A stretch of DNA of 49,261 nucleotides from SFWF01 sp045587065 (GTDB taxonomy: Bacteria > Bacillota > Clostridia > Oscillospirales > Acutalibacteraceae), in the NCBI GenBank assembly GCA_045587065.1, contig JAZNBQ010000102.1, positions 1 to 49,261 on the forward strand, in the 5' to 3' direction. A program made the position numbers and the translations under genes. How positions within the stretch are numbered: the first letter of the stretch is position 1; each line of letters begins with the position of its first letter. This document shows, one piece after another, positions 40,936 to 49,261 of the stretch. The notes beneath the pieces were generated by a model that made no database searches, had not been told where the DNA came from, and saw only the letters and a program-made list of their open reading frames with translations.

Positions 40936-41517
40936 TTAATCAGAAAGTCCTTTCATTATTGGTTTTATGTTAGATATTGCCAACACGCCAATTACGGTTA
41001 TGATAATTTCAGGCACCATATAACTTGCATTATAGGTCAAAGAACCAATCCAAACCTCTGCAAAGCCATCGGCATAATCTGCCCAAATGGTAACTCCTGT
41101 AATAAAGTGACATAGAAGTCTTAAAACACAAGCGATTCCTGCGCCAAGGGCAAGAGCTACACTATCGTTTTTCAGTTTTCCTTTAAACATTCCTGAAACA
41201 CCCATTATTCCGTATGCTACAAAGTAATCTAAAAAGAAGAGGGTTAAATATGCGGGAATTCCTGCCACGTAAGAGAAGTTATCAAGGCCGCCTATTATCA
41301 TATCAAGCACGCCCATAGTTGCTCCGCAGGTAAGTCCCCAAGAAAGACCGTATTGCCAACCGAGAAGTGCTAACGGAACCATACTGAAAGGTGTTACGCT
41401 TCCACCCACGGGAAGTTTAATTGGGGTAATTTCGTTAAGCACAATGGAAATTGCAATAAGCATTGCCGAAATTACAAGTCGTCTTGTTTTTTGTGTTTTT
41501 GTCAGTTTGTTTTTCAT
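40936..41517 (-). CDS. thiT: Energy-coupled thiamine transporter ThiT
   Basis: ThiT is the substrate-binding membrane (S) component of an ECF transporter and works with a shared EcfA/A'/T module encoded elsewhere. The 193-residue protein has six hydrophobic segments and the family core GSVTPFSMVPLALLGWQYGLSWG and MIIGGLDNFSYVAGIPAYL. The ATG follows AAAGGAATG. A TPP riboswitch directly upstream confirms thiamine as ligand. It also fits the presence of a ThDP-dependent E1 in this window. Confidence 0.95.
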   Translation of the reverse strand: MKNKLTKTQKTRRLVISAMLIAISIVLNEITPIKLPVGGSVTPFSMVPLALLGWQYGLSWGLTCGATMGVLDMIIGGLDNFSYVAGIPAYLTLFFLDYFVAYGIMGVSGMFKGKLKNDSVALALGAGIACVLRLLCHFITGVTIWADYADGFAEVWIGSLTYNASYMVPEIIITVIGVLAISNIKPIMKGLSD

Positions 41518-41535
41518 TTTGATACATTCCTTTAT

Positions 41536-41569
41536 AAAAAAATTTACCGCACAAAAACCGTGCGGTAAA
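41536..41569 (-). terminator. Riboswitch-controlled terminator before thiT
   Basis: The stem TTTACCGCAC / GTGCGGTAAA has a 7-nt loop and on the minus strand is followed by a run of seven T. It lies between the TPP aptamer and the thiT ribosome site, so TPP binding should stop transcription. Confidence 0.85.
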
Positions 41570-41583
41570 ATTTTTATAAATCT

Positions 41584-41668
41584 TAAATCTCCCTACGACG
41601 GCATTATCCATATCAGGTTAAAGGGTTTGAGTAAACTCATCTCAGCCTTTCGGCACCCCTGATTAAAT
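41584..41668 (-). promoter_or_regulatory. TPP riboswitch (THI element)
   Basis: On the minus strand the conserved aptamer parts are present in order: CAGGGGTGCC, GGCTGAGATGA, ACCCTTTAACCTGAT, GGATAATGCCGTCG and TAGGGA. With the downstream terminator this is expected to switch thiT off when thiamine diphosphate is plentiful. Confidence 0.96.
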
Positions 41669-41695
41669 ATTTAGTTTTTTGTTCGGTATGAAAAG

Positions 41696-41724
41696 ATTAT
41701 ATTGCATTTAACAAATTTTGTCAA
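41696..41724 (-). promoter_or_regulatory. thiT promoter
   Basis: On the minus strand, a perfect -35 TTGACA (41719-41724) and a perfect -10 TATAAT (41696-41701) have a 17-bp spacer. It lies about 30 bp upstream of the TPP aptamer. Confidence 0.85.
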
Positions 41725-41732
41725 TACCAAAA

Positions 41733-43646
41733 TTAAGCTTTTACAGTTTCTACCTCTTTAACGTTATTCATTTCTTCCGAAGCATCTGCCTTTTCGTTAA
41801 CCTCCTCAGGATTATGGAAGGTTGGAACTACTGAAAGCATAGCCGCTTTAACAATTTCTGAGCCAACGTCGTTTTTGGCGGCTTTAACCGCTTTTAGAAG
41901 AACATCCAGTTTTTGGTCAACTTCTTCTCTTGTAAGAGGTTTGTCCTTTTCAATAAATATCATATTGTTATCGGTCTTATCAAGATTTTCCGACTTCATA
42001 AGAAGTTCTTCGTAAAGCTTTTCGCCGGGTCTTAATCCCACCTCTACAATATCAATGTCTTTGTATGGTGTAAAGCCTGAAAGCTTAATCATATTTTCTG
42101 CAAGGTCGATAATTCTGATAGGTTTGCCCATATCAAGAACAAAGAGTTCTCCGCTTTTTGCCATGCAGCCTGCAGTCATTACAAGCTGAGATGCCTCAGG
42201 AATAGTCATAAAGTATCTAATAATGCGCTTATCTGTAATAGTTACAGGGCCGCCCTTTTCTATCTGTCGTTTGAATAGTGGTATTACAGAACCGTTAGAG
42301 CCAAGCACGTTACCAAAACGAACTGCTGAGAAGGATGTTTTACTATCGGTTCTACACTGAATAACAAGTTCGCACAGACGCTTTGATGCGCCCATTATAT
42401 TTGTTGGGTTAACTGCCTTATCAGTAGAGATAAGAATAAACTTTTCTACTCCATGTTTTTCGGCTACGTCTGCGGTATTATAGGTACCGAAAACGTTGTT
42501 CTTGATTGCTTCACAACCGCTTTGCTCCATAAGAGGAACGTGTTTATGGGCTGCGGCATGGAAAACAATCTGAGGCTTATAATTTGAGAAAATAGCGTTG
42601 AGACGTTCTTTGTCTCTGACAGAAGCAATTTCTACGCAAAGGTCTAAATCCTTACCATATTTTCTTATAAGCTCTTGCTGTATATCGTAAGCATTGTTTT
42701 CATAAATATCTAAAATAATAAGTCTCTTTGGGTTTCTTTTTGCAATTTGTCTGCAAAGCTCACTACCAATTGAACCGCCGCCGCCTGTTACGAGAACAGT
42801 CTTGTCCTTGTAGAAGTTATTCATTGCTTCGTTGTCAAACTTCATGGCATTTCTAAAGAGAAGGTCCTCGATTTTAATCTCTCTGATTACACGGCCGCGA
42901 GTTTCATCTCCCTCTTCTTTGTTGATAGGGAAATCGTAAAGCTTTACTTTACAGCCTGTCTGAGCATAGAATTCGTACATTTTCTGTGCCGACTCGCTAT
43001 CAATGCTGGGAAGTGCAATGAAAATCTCCTGAATAGGCAATGATTTTATTTTATCTATAATATTATCGTTTTCAGAATAAATAGGCAGGTCTTCTAATTT
43101 GCTTCCTATTTTTACAGGGTTGTTATCAATAAAACAAATAGGTCTGTAGTGAGACTTTTTATTGTATTTAAGCTCCTCAACCAAAAGAGCGCCTATTTGT
43201 CCTGCGCCGACAATTGCAACACCGATTTTATTTAAATAATTTACGTTTAAATTAAAATATCTGTATTGTTGCTGATAAATAAATCTTGTAGAAAGTGTTA
43301 TTAAATTACATATTGTAATTATAGAAACACACTGCCATAAACCAATATACGCGCCGCAAAGCTTAGTTGTAATAACTCCACAGCAACCTGTAAGAAAATC
43401 TGACAAAACCAAAGCTAAAAAGCTTTTTGAATTTGCATATCTCCACACACATTTATACAGTGAGAAAACTATTCTCAATGCAATTAAATAAAAAGCAAAA
43501 ACTCCTGCAGTTATAGAATAATCTCTTACGTCAATATTTGGGTCTGGATTTGCAAATCCTATAACAAAAATTACTCCCACAAATACTGTCATATATATTA
43601 ACAAGTCAATAAAACAAAGTAAAAAACGACGTTTGCTAAAATGCAT
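41733..43646 (-). CDS. Membrane-bound nucleotide-sugar 4,6-dehydratase (PglF/CapD type)
   Basis: This enzyme makes the 4-keto-6-deoxy sugar nucleotide precursor of surface glycans. Four membrane helices (about residues 8-135) lead into a first nucleotide-binding-like domain (GAGQIG, about 155) and the catalytic Rossmann domain VTGGGGSIGSE (about 285). The active-site segment STDKAVNPTNIMGASKR carries Thr-Asp-Lys and a methionine eight residues after the lysine, in place of the usual tyrosine, the known hallmark of PglF-type dehydratases. An acidic tail (about 600-637) follows. The length of 637 residues is normal. No other glycan genes adjoin it. It has its own consensus promoter. Confidence 0.92.
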   Translation of the reverse strand: MHFSKRRFLLCFIDLLIYMTVFVGVIFVIGFANPDPNIDVRDYSITAGVFAFYLIALRIVFSLYKCVWRYANSKSFLALVLSDFLTGCCGVITTKLCGAYIGLWQCVSIITICNLITLSTRFIYQQQYRYFNLNVNYLNKIGVAIVGAGQIGALLVEELKYNKKSHYRPICFIDNNPVKIGSKLEDLPIYSENDNIIDKIKSLPIQEIFIALPSIDSESAQKMYEFYAQTGCKVKLYDFPINKEEGDETRGRVIREIKIEDLLFRNAMKFDNEAMNNFYKDKTVLVTGGGGSIGSELCRQIAKRNPKRLIILDIYENNAYDIQQELIRKYGKDLDLCVEIASVRDKERLNAIFSNYKPQIVFHAAAHKHVPLMEQSGCEAIKNNVFGTYNTADVAEKHGVEKFILISTDKAVNPTNIMGASKRLCELVIQCRTDSKTSFSAVRFGNVLGSNGSVIPLFKRQIEKGGPVTITDKRIIRYFMTIPEASQLVMTAGCMAKSGELFVLDMGKPIRIIDLAENMIKLSGFTPYKDIDIVEVGLRPGEKLYEELLMKSENLDKTDNNMIFIEKDKPLTREEVDQKLDVLLKAVKAAKNDVGSEIVKAAMLSVVPTFHNPEEVNEKADASEEMNNVKEVETVKA

Positions 43647-43688
43647 TTAAACAAACCCCCACAAAATCATAATAATGTATTACATGTC

Positions 43689-43717
43689 ATTATACTATGA
43701 TTTTACTCTTTTGTCAA
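43689..43717 (-). promoter_or_regulatory. Promoter of the nucleotide-sugar dehydratase gene
   Basis: On the minus strand, a perfect -35 TTGACA (43712-43717) and a perfect -10 TATAAT (43689-43694) have a 17-bp spacer. Confidence 0.8.
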
Positions 43718-43722
43718 TTAGG

Positions 43723-46029
43723 TTAAATTGCTTTCTCCACAATAGCCGCCATCACGGTAATATCATCCTGGTGATTATCGCTTCTCCTCCTTTTGGCGCA
43801 TCTTGCAATATGCTCGGCTAAATCTTGCGCTCTGCCCTGCCAACTGTCTGCCTCAGCACAAATCCAATCGGTGCCTTCGCTGGTTACTCCGTCGGACATC
43901 ATAAGAACAATATCCCCCGGTCTGAGCTTTATACTTGCTTTATCAAATCCCACGTCTCTGAGGATTCCTGCAGGCAGTGAAGTGCTTTGAGCTTTGCCGC
44001 TTTTTCCGTTTCTTCTTACTATTGTAGGAGCCGCGCCTGCTTTGAGAAGGTCGCATCTTCCGCTGAAAAGGTCTATACAGGAGACATCAACCGTAGCAAG
44101 TGACTCATCTGTAGATTTAAAAAGCATGGAAGAATTTACTATTCTGAGTGAGCAATCATAACCGAATCCTGCTCTTAAAAGCCGCGACATAAGACCTGAC
44201 GCCATTGCGCCGTCTACCGCCGCTCTGCCCCCTGAACCCATACCGTCACTGAGTATCATAAAAAATCTTCCCTTACCGTCTAAAAAGTGGGTGTAGGCAT
44301 CACCGCAGATGCCCGAAGGAGAGCTTGAAATTTGCCAAACCCCTATATCTGCGGAAATCACCGCTTTTTCAGTAAGAGTTATATAAACGTTACCTCCCAT
44401 TTCATTAATTACAGGAGGCTCAAAATCCCTTTCACAACAAAGCTCTGCCTGACGGAGAATTTTCATTCTGTTGAATTTAGCGTAATTTAATGATTTTGCT
44501 ACCAGTTCCACCGACATTCTGCCGTACTTGTCAACCCTGCAACTACATTCTTCGGCTCTTATATCAATATTTTTAAGGGCGTTAGATATTTTCTCTGCAA
44601 GTTTGGGGTTAAAAGTCTCCTCATTTTCAAACTCCTCCGCCATATCTTTAAGCATATTGGAGATGCCGTCAAACTGGTCGGAGACAACGTTTCTAACGTC
44701 GGAAAGCCGGCTTTCTGCCGCTATGGTAGAAGCGTAATCGGTATAATACTTTACTACTGCTTTTGCCACCCTTGACGGCCTGAGGCATCTGCCGCGAAAC
44801 TCTGTTTCTGCCGCTTCTTCAGGATTTTCTATTCCTTCTTTTACACCTTTTATAATATCAAGTACTGCGGTAATCGTATCGCTTTTTTTAGATTCCCAAC
44901 AATTTACACATAATGAGCAACCGCTACAGGCCTCGTTTTCTACTCCTGCCAAAACGCTTTCAAAACTGGGTGTATTTATTCTTGAAAGTTCACTTGCTAC
45001 CTCTTCCACTGTTTTACTGACGTCACTGAGAGCGTCGGCGGCATAATCCAGTCGCATTGTGACAGATTTTTTAAGAGAATTTTCCAAAGGTGTTTTTGTT
45101 GGCGGAGAAAAAAGTTTGCCGATTTTTACTGCCAGACTTTTAGGAAGCATAAGGAAAATTGCCGAACCGAAAAGGGCTTCTATTAAAAACTCTATTGACT
45201 GTGTAAAATCGTTGTTGAGGCCGCTGGAAACAGCTGACGCTACGAGAAAAACTACCACCTGCGCATACTTACCCTTTGCCGCAAAGACTCCTGACATCAG
45301 ACCTGCAAAAACGAGCATTGCAGAAATTGCCAAGTTCCCTCCTGTTGCCGCTACGGCAAAACCTGTTATAATTCCACAAACTGCTCCTGCATAAATTTCT
45401 CCGAATCTTGACGCCAAAAGAATTAACGTAACACAGATAATTTTACCTACAGATATCGAACCTATTATAAAATATACTGCTCCTGTAAGGGCTATGGTAA
45501 CGGTTATTAAAAGAGAGGTTATTTCCTCTCCTGTAAGTCCATTTTGTTCACTTCCCAATACTTTAAAACTCTTAGTAATAAAGTATGCTCCACCAAAGGC
45601 AAATACCGATTCTAAGACACAGTTAATTACCTTATCTGTTTCTCCTATGGTGGAAACCGCCCCTGTTAAGAGGGTTGTGGCAAAGGCGATAATTGCCGTA
45701 ACCATAGGTATTTTTGCATATTTTGTTACGGCGAAAAGCAGAGCTTTAATGGACACTACGGCAAAGAGCGCCGCCAAATATCTGAAGGCTCCAAAACCTG
45801 AGGCAGGTATAAAATAGCCTATAAAAGAGCCTAGCGCCGACATTGCCAAAAAATTTTTAGGTACTGCCGCAGCAAAGGCAAGACCAAAAGGTAACAGTCC
45901 GTCAAAAATCATAGCTCTTGAGGTGAAAAATCCCATTGCCAAAGCCAAAACCTGTAATATCAGTTCATAAAAAAGCTCCTTATATCCTATTTCTCCTAAA
46001 TTAAATCTGCTCTTTACAATTTCCTTCAT
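43723..46029 (-). CDS. spoIIE: Stage II sporulation protein E (SpoIIE phosphatase)
   Basis: SpoIIE dephosphorylates the anti-anti-sigma factor SpoIIAA and so activates sigma-F in the forespore; it also acts in asymmetric septation. The N-terminal third (about 15-310) has ten or so membrane helices, followed by a cytoplasmic regulatory region with a cysteine cluster (CSGCSLCVNCWESK, about 365-380). The C-terminal PP2C-type phosphatase domain shows ILSDGMGSGGRAA and VLMMSDGVTSEG with metal-binding aspartates. An ATG nine bases upstream (46036-46038) sits only one base after GGAG, so the ATG at 46029 is chosen (768 residues). The promoter has Spo0A features. This gene shows the organism belongs to a spore-forming lineage. 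Confidence 0.93.
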   Translation of the reverse strand: MKEIVKSRFNLGEIGYKELFYELILQVLALAMGFFTSRAMIFDGLLPFGLAFAAAVPKNFLAMSALGSFIGYFIPASGFGAFRYLAALFAVVSIKALLFAVTKYAKIPMVTAIIAFATTLLTGAVSTIGETDKVINCVLESVFAFGGAYFITKSFKVLGSEQNGLTGEEITSLLITVTIALTGAVYFIIGSISVGKIICVTLILLASRFGEIYAGAVCGIITGFAVAATGGNLAISAMLVFAGLMSGVFAAKGKYAQVVVFLVASAVSSGLNNDFTQSIEFLIEALFGSAIFLMLPKSLAVKIGKLFSPPTKTPLENSLKKSVTMRLDYAADALSDVSKTVEEVASELSRINTPSFESVLAGVENEACSGCSLCVNCWESKKSDTITAVLDIIKGVKEGIENPEEAAETEFRGRCLRPSRVAKAVVKYYTDYASTIAAESRLSDVRNVVSDQFDGISNMLKDMAEEFENEETFNPKLAEKISNALKNIDIRAEECSCRVDKYGRMSVELVAKSLNYAKFNRMKILRQAELCCERDFEPPVINEMGGNVYITLTEKAVISADIGVWQISSSPSGICGDAYTHFLDGKGRFFMILSDGMGSGGRAAVDGAMASGLMSRLLRAGFGYDCSLRIVNSSMLFKSTDESLATVDVSCIDLFSGRCDLLKAGAAPTIVRRNGKSGKAQSTSLPAGILRDVGFDKASIKLRPGDIVLMMSDGVTSEGTDWICAEADSWQGRAQDLAEHIARCAKRRRSDNHQDDITVMAAIVEKAI

Positions 46030-46064
46030 TTTTAACATCTCCAGAGAAAATTTTAGTATCTTTT

Positions 46065-46142
46065 ATTATAAATGACGGCGTGTAAAGTTTTTGTCTAATA
46101 GGGCAGGTCATAAAAAACAAAAAAATAAAGCCTTCTGTCGAA
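46065..46142 (-). promoter_or_regulatory. spoIIE promoter with Spo0A-like boxes
   Basis: On the minus strand, -10 TATAAT (46065-46070) pairs with a -35-like TAGACA (46092-46097) at a 21-bp spacing, too long for an ordinary sigma-A promoter. The known spoIIE and spoIIG promoters of Bacillus have lengthened 21-22-bp spacers and need Spo0A. TTAGACA (46092-46098) is one base from the Spo0A box TTCGACA, and an exact box lies at 46136-46142. Confidence 0.7.
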
Positions 46143-46155
46143 GGCTTTATTTTTT
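46122..46155 (-). terminator. secA terminator
   Basis: The stem AAATAAAGCCTTC / GAAGGCTTTATTT has loop TGTC and is followed on the minus strand by a run of seven T. The loop and right arm contain the exact Spo0A box TGTCGAA. Confidence 0.88.
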
Positions 46156-46159
46156 GCTT

Positions 46160-48883
46160 TTAATTTTCATCTTTTCCGCAACAACGTTTATATTTTTTAC
46201 CGCTTCCACAAGGACAAAGCGCGTTTTTACTTACCACGCCCTTACCTTTTACTGTTGCAGGTTTTCCTGTAGAAGACTCTTCGGCAACCTTTTCTCTCTT
46301 AACCTCCTCATCTGTTTTAACTCTTACTGTTAAAACAAGTTTGGCGGTTTGCTCGCGGATTGCTTCGGTCATTGCCTCAAACATATCAAAGCTTTCTTTT
46401 CGGTACTCAACAACAGGGTCGTGTTGACCGTACGCTCTAAGGTTTATACCCTGCTTAAGTTCTTCCATAGCATCGATATGGTCCATCCAGTTAACGTCAA
46501 CACTCTTAAGAAGCATAACCCTTTCAAGCTCTCTCATTATTTCAGAACCATATTCCTTTTCTCTGGCTTCATAAAGGGCAATTGCCTTTTCTTTTAAGGT
46601 TTCTGCAACGTCTTTTGCATCTATATTGTTTAACTCTTCTGTTGTATATTTAAGGTCATCGCCATTTACAAGCCAACCTGCAAAGAACTCTCTGAGGCCT
46701 TGTAGATTCCAGTTGTCCTGAATATCATCTGCAAGTAAGTTTGCAACCTCTGCATCGATAAAGTCATAAATCATCTTAACAACTGTATCTTTTATGTCTT
46801 CTCCGTCAAGAACCTTGTTTCTCTGCTCATAAATAAGTTCTCTCTGTCGATTCATAACGTCATCATACTCAAGAACGTTCTTTCTGATAGCAAAGTTTCT
46901 GCCCTCAATTTTATTCTGAGCGCTTTCAATAGAACGAGAAAGCATACCGTTTTGCAAAGGCATATTTTCGTCAACGTTTAAGGTGTTCATTACGGCAGTC
47001 ATACGCTCTCCGCCAAAGAGGCGCATAAGGTCATCTTCCATAGAAATATAGAATCTTGTTCTGCCAGGGTCTCCCTGTCGTCCTGCACGTCCTCTAAGCT
47101 GATTGTCAATTCGGCGTGACTCGTGACGTTCCGTACCTATAATAAAGAGTCCGCCCGCTTCTCTTACGCTTTTAGCTTCAGGTGCAATCTGCTCTTTAAA
47201 GTCGGCATAAACTTTTGCATACTCTTCTCTTGCTTTTAATATAGTCTCGTCTTCTGTATCGCCATAGCCTGTTGCCTCGGCAATAACCTCGTCACTATAA
47301 CCCTGATGCTTTAGTTCTGCTTTTGCAAGATACTCGGCATTACCACCAAGCATAATATCGGTACCACGACCTGCCATATTGGTAGCAATAGTTACTGCAC
47401 CGAGTTTACCTGCCTGAGCAATAATCTCCGCCTCTTTTTCGTGGTGCTTTGCATTAAGAACGTTATGCCTAATACCTCTGCGCTTTAACATACTGCTTAA
47501 AAGTTCGGATTTTTCGATAGTTACAGTACCAACAAGGACCGGTTGTCCCTTTTTGTTGCACTCTTCAATCTGGTCTATAACCGCGTTGAACTTGGCCTTT
47601 TCGGTTTTATAAACAACATCAGGCTCATCTTCTCTTATAACCTCTTTGTTGGTAGGAATTTCAATAACGTCCAGTCTGTAAATCTCTCTGAACTCTGATT
47701 CCTCAGTCATGGCGGTACCTGTCATACCGGAAAGCTTTGAATAAAGTCTGAAGAAATTCTGGAAGGTAATAGAAGCAAGAGTTTTTGATTCGTGGGCAAC
47801 CTTTACCCCTTCTTTTGCCTCTATTGCCTGATGAAGACCCTCGTTATATCTTCTGCCAAACATAAGACGGCCTGTAAACTCGTCCACGATGATAACCTCG
47901 CCGTCTTTTACAACATAGTCAACGTCACGCTTCATAATACCGTAAGCACGAATTGCCTGTTGAACGTGGTGGGCAATGGTTATATTTTCTGCATCGTTAA
48001 GGTTTTCAAGTCCAAAATAATCTTCTGCCTTTTTAACACCCTGAGGAGTTAAAACGCAGGTTTTTGCCTTTTCATCTACAACGTAATCTCCGTCATAATT
48101 TAGCTGTTCGTCAGTTTCCTTGTCATCTGTTTCGGCCACCTTTATACATTTAAGTCCCTTGGCAAAACGATTTGCCCTGATATATAGGTCGGTAGATTTA
48201 TCTCCCTGGCCTGATATAATAAGAGGTGTTCTTGCCTCGTCTACCAAAATAGAGTCAACCTCGTCCACAATAGCAAAGTTATGTCCTCTTTGAACTCGGT
48301 TCTCTTTGTAAATTACCATATTGTCACGAAGATAATCAAAGCCTAACTCGTTATTGGTGCAATAGGTAATGTCTGCTTTGTAAGCTTCCTTTTTTTCTTC
48401 GTTGTTCATACCGTGAACAATAAGACCTACGCTTAATCCCATAAAGCGATAAAGCTTGCCCATCCACTCAGAGTCGCGCTTGGCAAGATAATCATTTACT
48501 GTTACAATATGATCGCGTTTTCCTGAAAGGGCGTTAAGATATGCGGGCAAGGTTGCAACCAAGGTTTTACCTTCACCTGTTTTCATTTCGCTTATTCTGC
48601 CCTGATGAAGAACAATACCGCCGATTATCTGAACGGGAAAATGCTTCATGCCAAGAACTCTGGCGCCTGCTTCTCTGCAAGCGGCAAAGGCTTCGGGCAA
48701 AATGTCGTCTAAGGTCTCTCCGCAAGAAAGTCTGTTTTTAAACTCGGAAGTTTTTGCTTTTAATTCCTCGTCAGACAAAGCGCTATATTCCTCGTCTAAT
48801 TCCAAAACTTTTTTCTGCAAAGGAAGTATTCTTTTAATTTCCTTTTCGCTGTAATTACCGAAAAGAGCTCTAAATATATTCAT
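46160..48883 (-). CDS. secA: Preprotein translocase ATPase SecA
   Basis: SecA drives secretory proteins through SecYEG with ATP. The 907-residue protein shows Walker A KTGEGKTLVA (near residue 100), the DEAD-like VDEVDSILVDEARTPL, ATNMAGRGTDI and QLRGRAGRQGDPG. The C-terminus carries the zinc/SecB-lipid-binding motif CPCGSGKKYKRCCG. TGAGGA precedes the ATG. It follows the apbE gene by 15 bp. Confidence 0.97.
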   Translation of the reverse strand: MNIFRALFGNYSEKEIKRILPLQKKVLELDEEYSALSDEELKAKTSEFKNRLSCGETLDDILPEAFAACREAGARVLGMKHFPVQIIGGIVLHQGRISEMKTGEGKTLVATLPAYLNALSGKRDHIVTVNDYLAKRDSEWMGKLYRFMGLSVGLIVHGMNNEEKKEAYKADITYCTNNELGFDYLRDNMVIYKENRVQRGHNFAIVDEVDSILVDEARTPLIISGQGDKSTDLYIRANRFAKGLKCIKVAETDDKETDEQLNYDGDYVVDEKAKTCVLTPQGVKKAEDYFGLENLNDAENITIAHHVQQAIRAYGIMKRDVDYVVKDGEVIIVDEFTGRLMFGRRYNEGLHQAIEAKEGVKVAHESKTLASITFQNFFRLYSKLSGMTGTAMTEESEFREIYRLDVIEIPTNKEVIREDEPDVVYKTEKAKFNAVIDQIEECNKKGQPVLVGTVTIEKSELLSSMLKRRGIRHNVLNAKHHEKEAEIIAQAGKLGAVTIATNMAGRGTDIMLGGNAEYLAKAELKHQGYSDEVIAEATGYGDTEDETILKAREEYAKVYADFKEQIAPEAKSVREAGGLFIIGTERHESRRIDNQLRGRAGRQGDPGRTRFYISMEDDLMRLFGGERMTAVMNTLNVDENMPLQNGMLSRSIESAQNKIEGRNFAIRKNVLEYDDVMNRQRELIYEQRNKVLDGEDIKDTVVKMIYDFIDAEVANLLADDIQDNWNLQGLREFFAGWLVNGDDLKYTTEELNNIDAKDVAETLKEKAIALYEAREKEYGSEIMRELERVMLLKSVDVNWMDHIDAMEELKQGINLRAYGQHDPVVEYRKESFDMFEAMTEAIREQTAKLVLTVRVKTDEEVKREKVAEESSTGKPATVKGKGVVSKNALCPCGSGKKYKRCCGKDEN

Positions 48884-48898
48884 TTTAAATCCTCACAA

Positions 48899-49261
48899 TT
48901 ATTTAAGTATTAAATATTTTCCGGTATCCTTAATTCCAGATGTGTAACTAATTTTTCCATTATTATCGATAAAAATGGCTTCGGTATCTTTAAGACCTTC
49001 AATAAGCTTTAAGGCGGCAGTTTTTCCTTTTAGAATACAAATAGTAGCCAAAGCATCAGCATCTAATGCACTGTCACATATAACAGAGGCTGAATGTAGG
49101 TCGGTATGGGCGCCATATCCGGTTTTAGGGTCTAATATATGATGATATAATTCACCACTATCGGTTTCTATATACCTTTCATAAGTGCCGGAAGTGACAA
49201 TGCTTTTATTTTTAAGCATAATTTGTTCAGCAATATCTCCGTTGCTAAAAGGCTTGCGTAT
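48899..49261 (-). CDS. apbE: FAD:protein FMN transferase, C-terminal part (cut by window edge)
   Basis: ApbE attaches FMN covalently to a threonine of target flavoproteins such as Rnf/Nqr subunits and other extracytoplasmic reductases. The visible 120 codons contain the conserved segment TSGTYERY...HHILDPKTGYG and SASVICDSALDADALATI, which hold the Mg2+ and FAD contacts of the family. The reading frame is open to the right edge, so an internal ATG at 49217-49219 is not the start. Export signal and N-terminus are outside the window. secA starts 15 bp downstream and may be cotranscribed. Confidence 0.88.
   Translation of the reverse strand: MRKPFSNGDIAEQIMLKNKSIVTSGTYERYIETDSGELYHHILDPKTGYGAHTDLHSASVICDSALDADALATICILKGKTAALKLIEGLKDTEAIFIDNNGKISYTSGIKDTGKYLILK

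Noticed and set aside
43723..43725. Truncated or frameshifted genes inside the window
   Set aside because: Every recognised family has normal length; only nrdD and apbE are partial, and both are cut by the window edges.
1..49261. CRISPR array, integrase, transposase, phage genes, tRNA or rRNA
   Set aside because: No spaced direct repeats, no recombinase motifs and no cloverleaf or rRNA-like segments were seen on either strand.

Overview
The window is a stretch of low-GC chromosome from a strictly anaerobic, spore-forming Firmicute, most likely an uncultured or gut-type member of class Clostridia. The evidence is a sporulation phosphatase gene (spoIIE) with a Spo0A-type promoter, an anaerobic (class III) ribonucleotide reductase with its activase, rubrerythrin, YmdB, the Asp23/FakA/RecG neighbourhood, strong AGGAGG ribosome binding sites, and TTG and GTG starts. 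No genus can be named from the sequence alone. There is no prophage, insertion sequence, CRISPR array, tRNA or rRNA that I can see. Coding density is high, and every gap longer than 300 bases is accounted for. The only one, 7529-7878, holds a terminator, a promoter and a glycine riboswitch.

Layout. 1-1101 (minus): nrdG then nrdD (cut by the left edge), behind a promoter overlapped by two NrdR-like boxes. 1277-7528: lipoate-protein ligase (minus), divergent from a three-gene 2-oxoacid/acetoin dehydrogenase complex in the order E2, E3, E1, with E1 alpha and beta fused in one 821-residue chain. 7591-9411: glycine riboswitch and an AGCS-family sodium/amino-acid symporter. 9466-14044 (minus): a tight housekeeping operon (DUF951, prfA, tsaC/sua5, coaE, M18 aminopeptidase) followed by a small cysteine-rich membrane protein. 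14161-18662: a YhaO/YhaN (SbcD/SbcC-like) nuclease-ATPase pair and aldose 1-epimerase. 18697-23626: an AraC-type regulator and EamA transporter facing a tandem pair of ceramidase-fold proteins. 23688-25792 (minus): rubrerythrin and 4-alpha-glucanotransferase. 25886-28881 (minus): a YtrA-type GntR/ABC transporter cassette with its own palindromic operator. 29014-38013: ymdB, an orphan solute-binding lipoprotein, asp23, fakA-like, recG, a heavy-metal/manganese exporter and two unknown membrane proteins. 38037-41517 (minus): asparaginase, mscL, a MATE pump and the thiamine transporter thiT under a TPP riboswitch. 41733-49261 (minus): a PglF/CapD-type nucleotide-sugar dehydratase, spoIIE, secA and a partial apbE.

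Functional links. Lipoate captured by LplA would be attached to the lipoyl domain of the neighbouring E2, so ligase and complex form one unit. NrdG activates NrdD. YhaO and YhaN probably form one DNA-processing complex. The AraC regulator very likely controls the ceramidase-like tandem, because a pair of near-identical 14-bp repeats lies between them at the position expected for an activator.

The most unusual items are: (1) the duplicated, signal-peptide-less ceramidase-fold enzymes whose nucleophilic serine motif carries cysteine; (2) the fused E1 in an E2-E3-E1 operon with a divergent lipoate ligase; (3) a spoIIE promoter that combines a 21-bp spacer with a Spo0A-like box over its -35 element.
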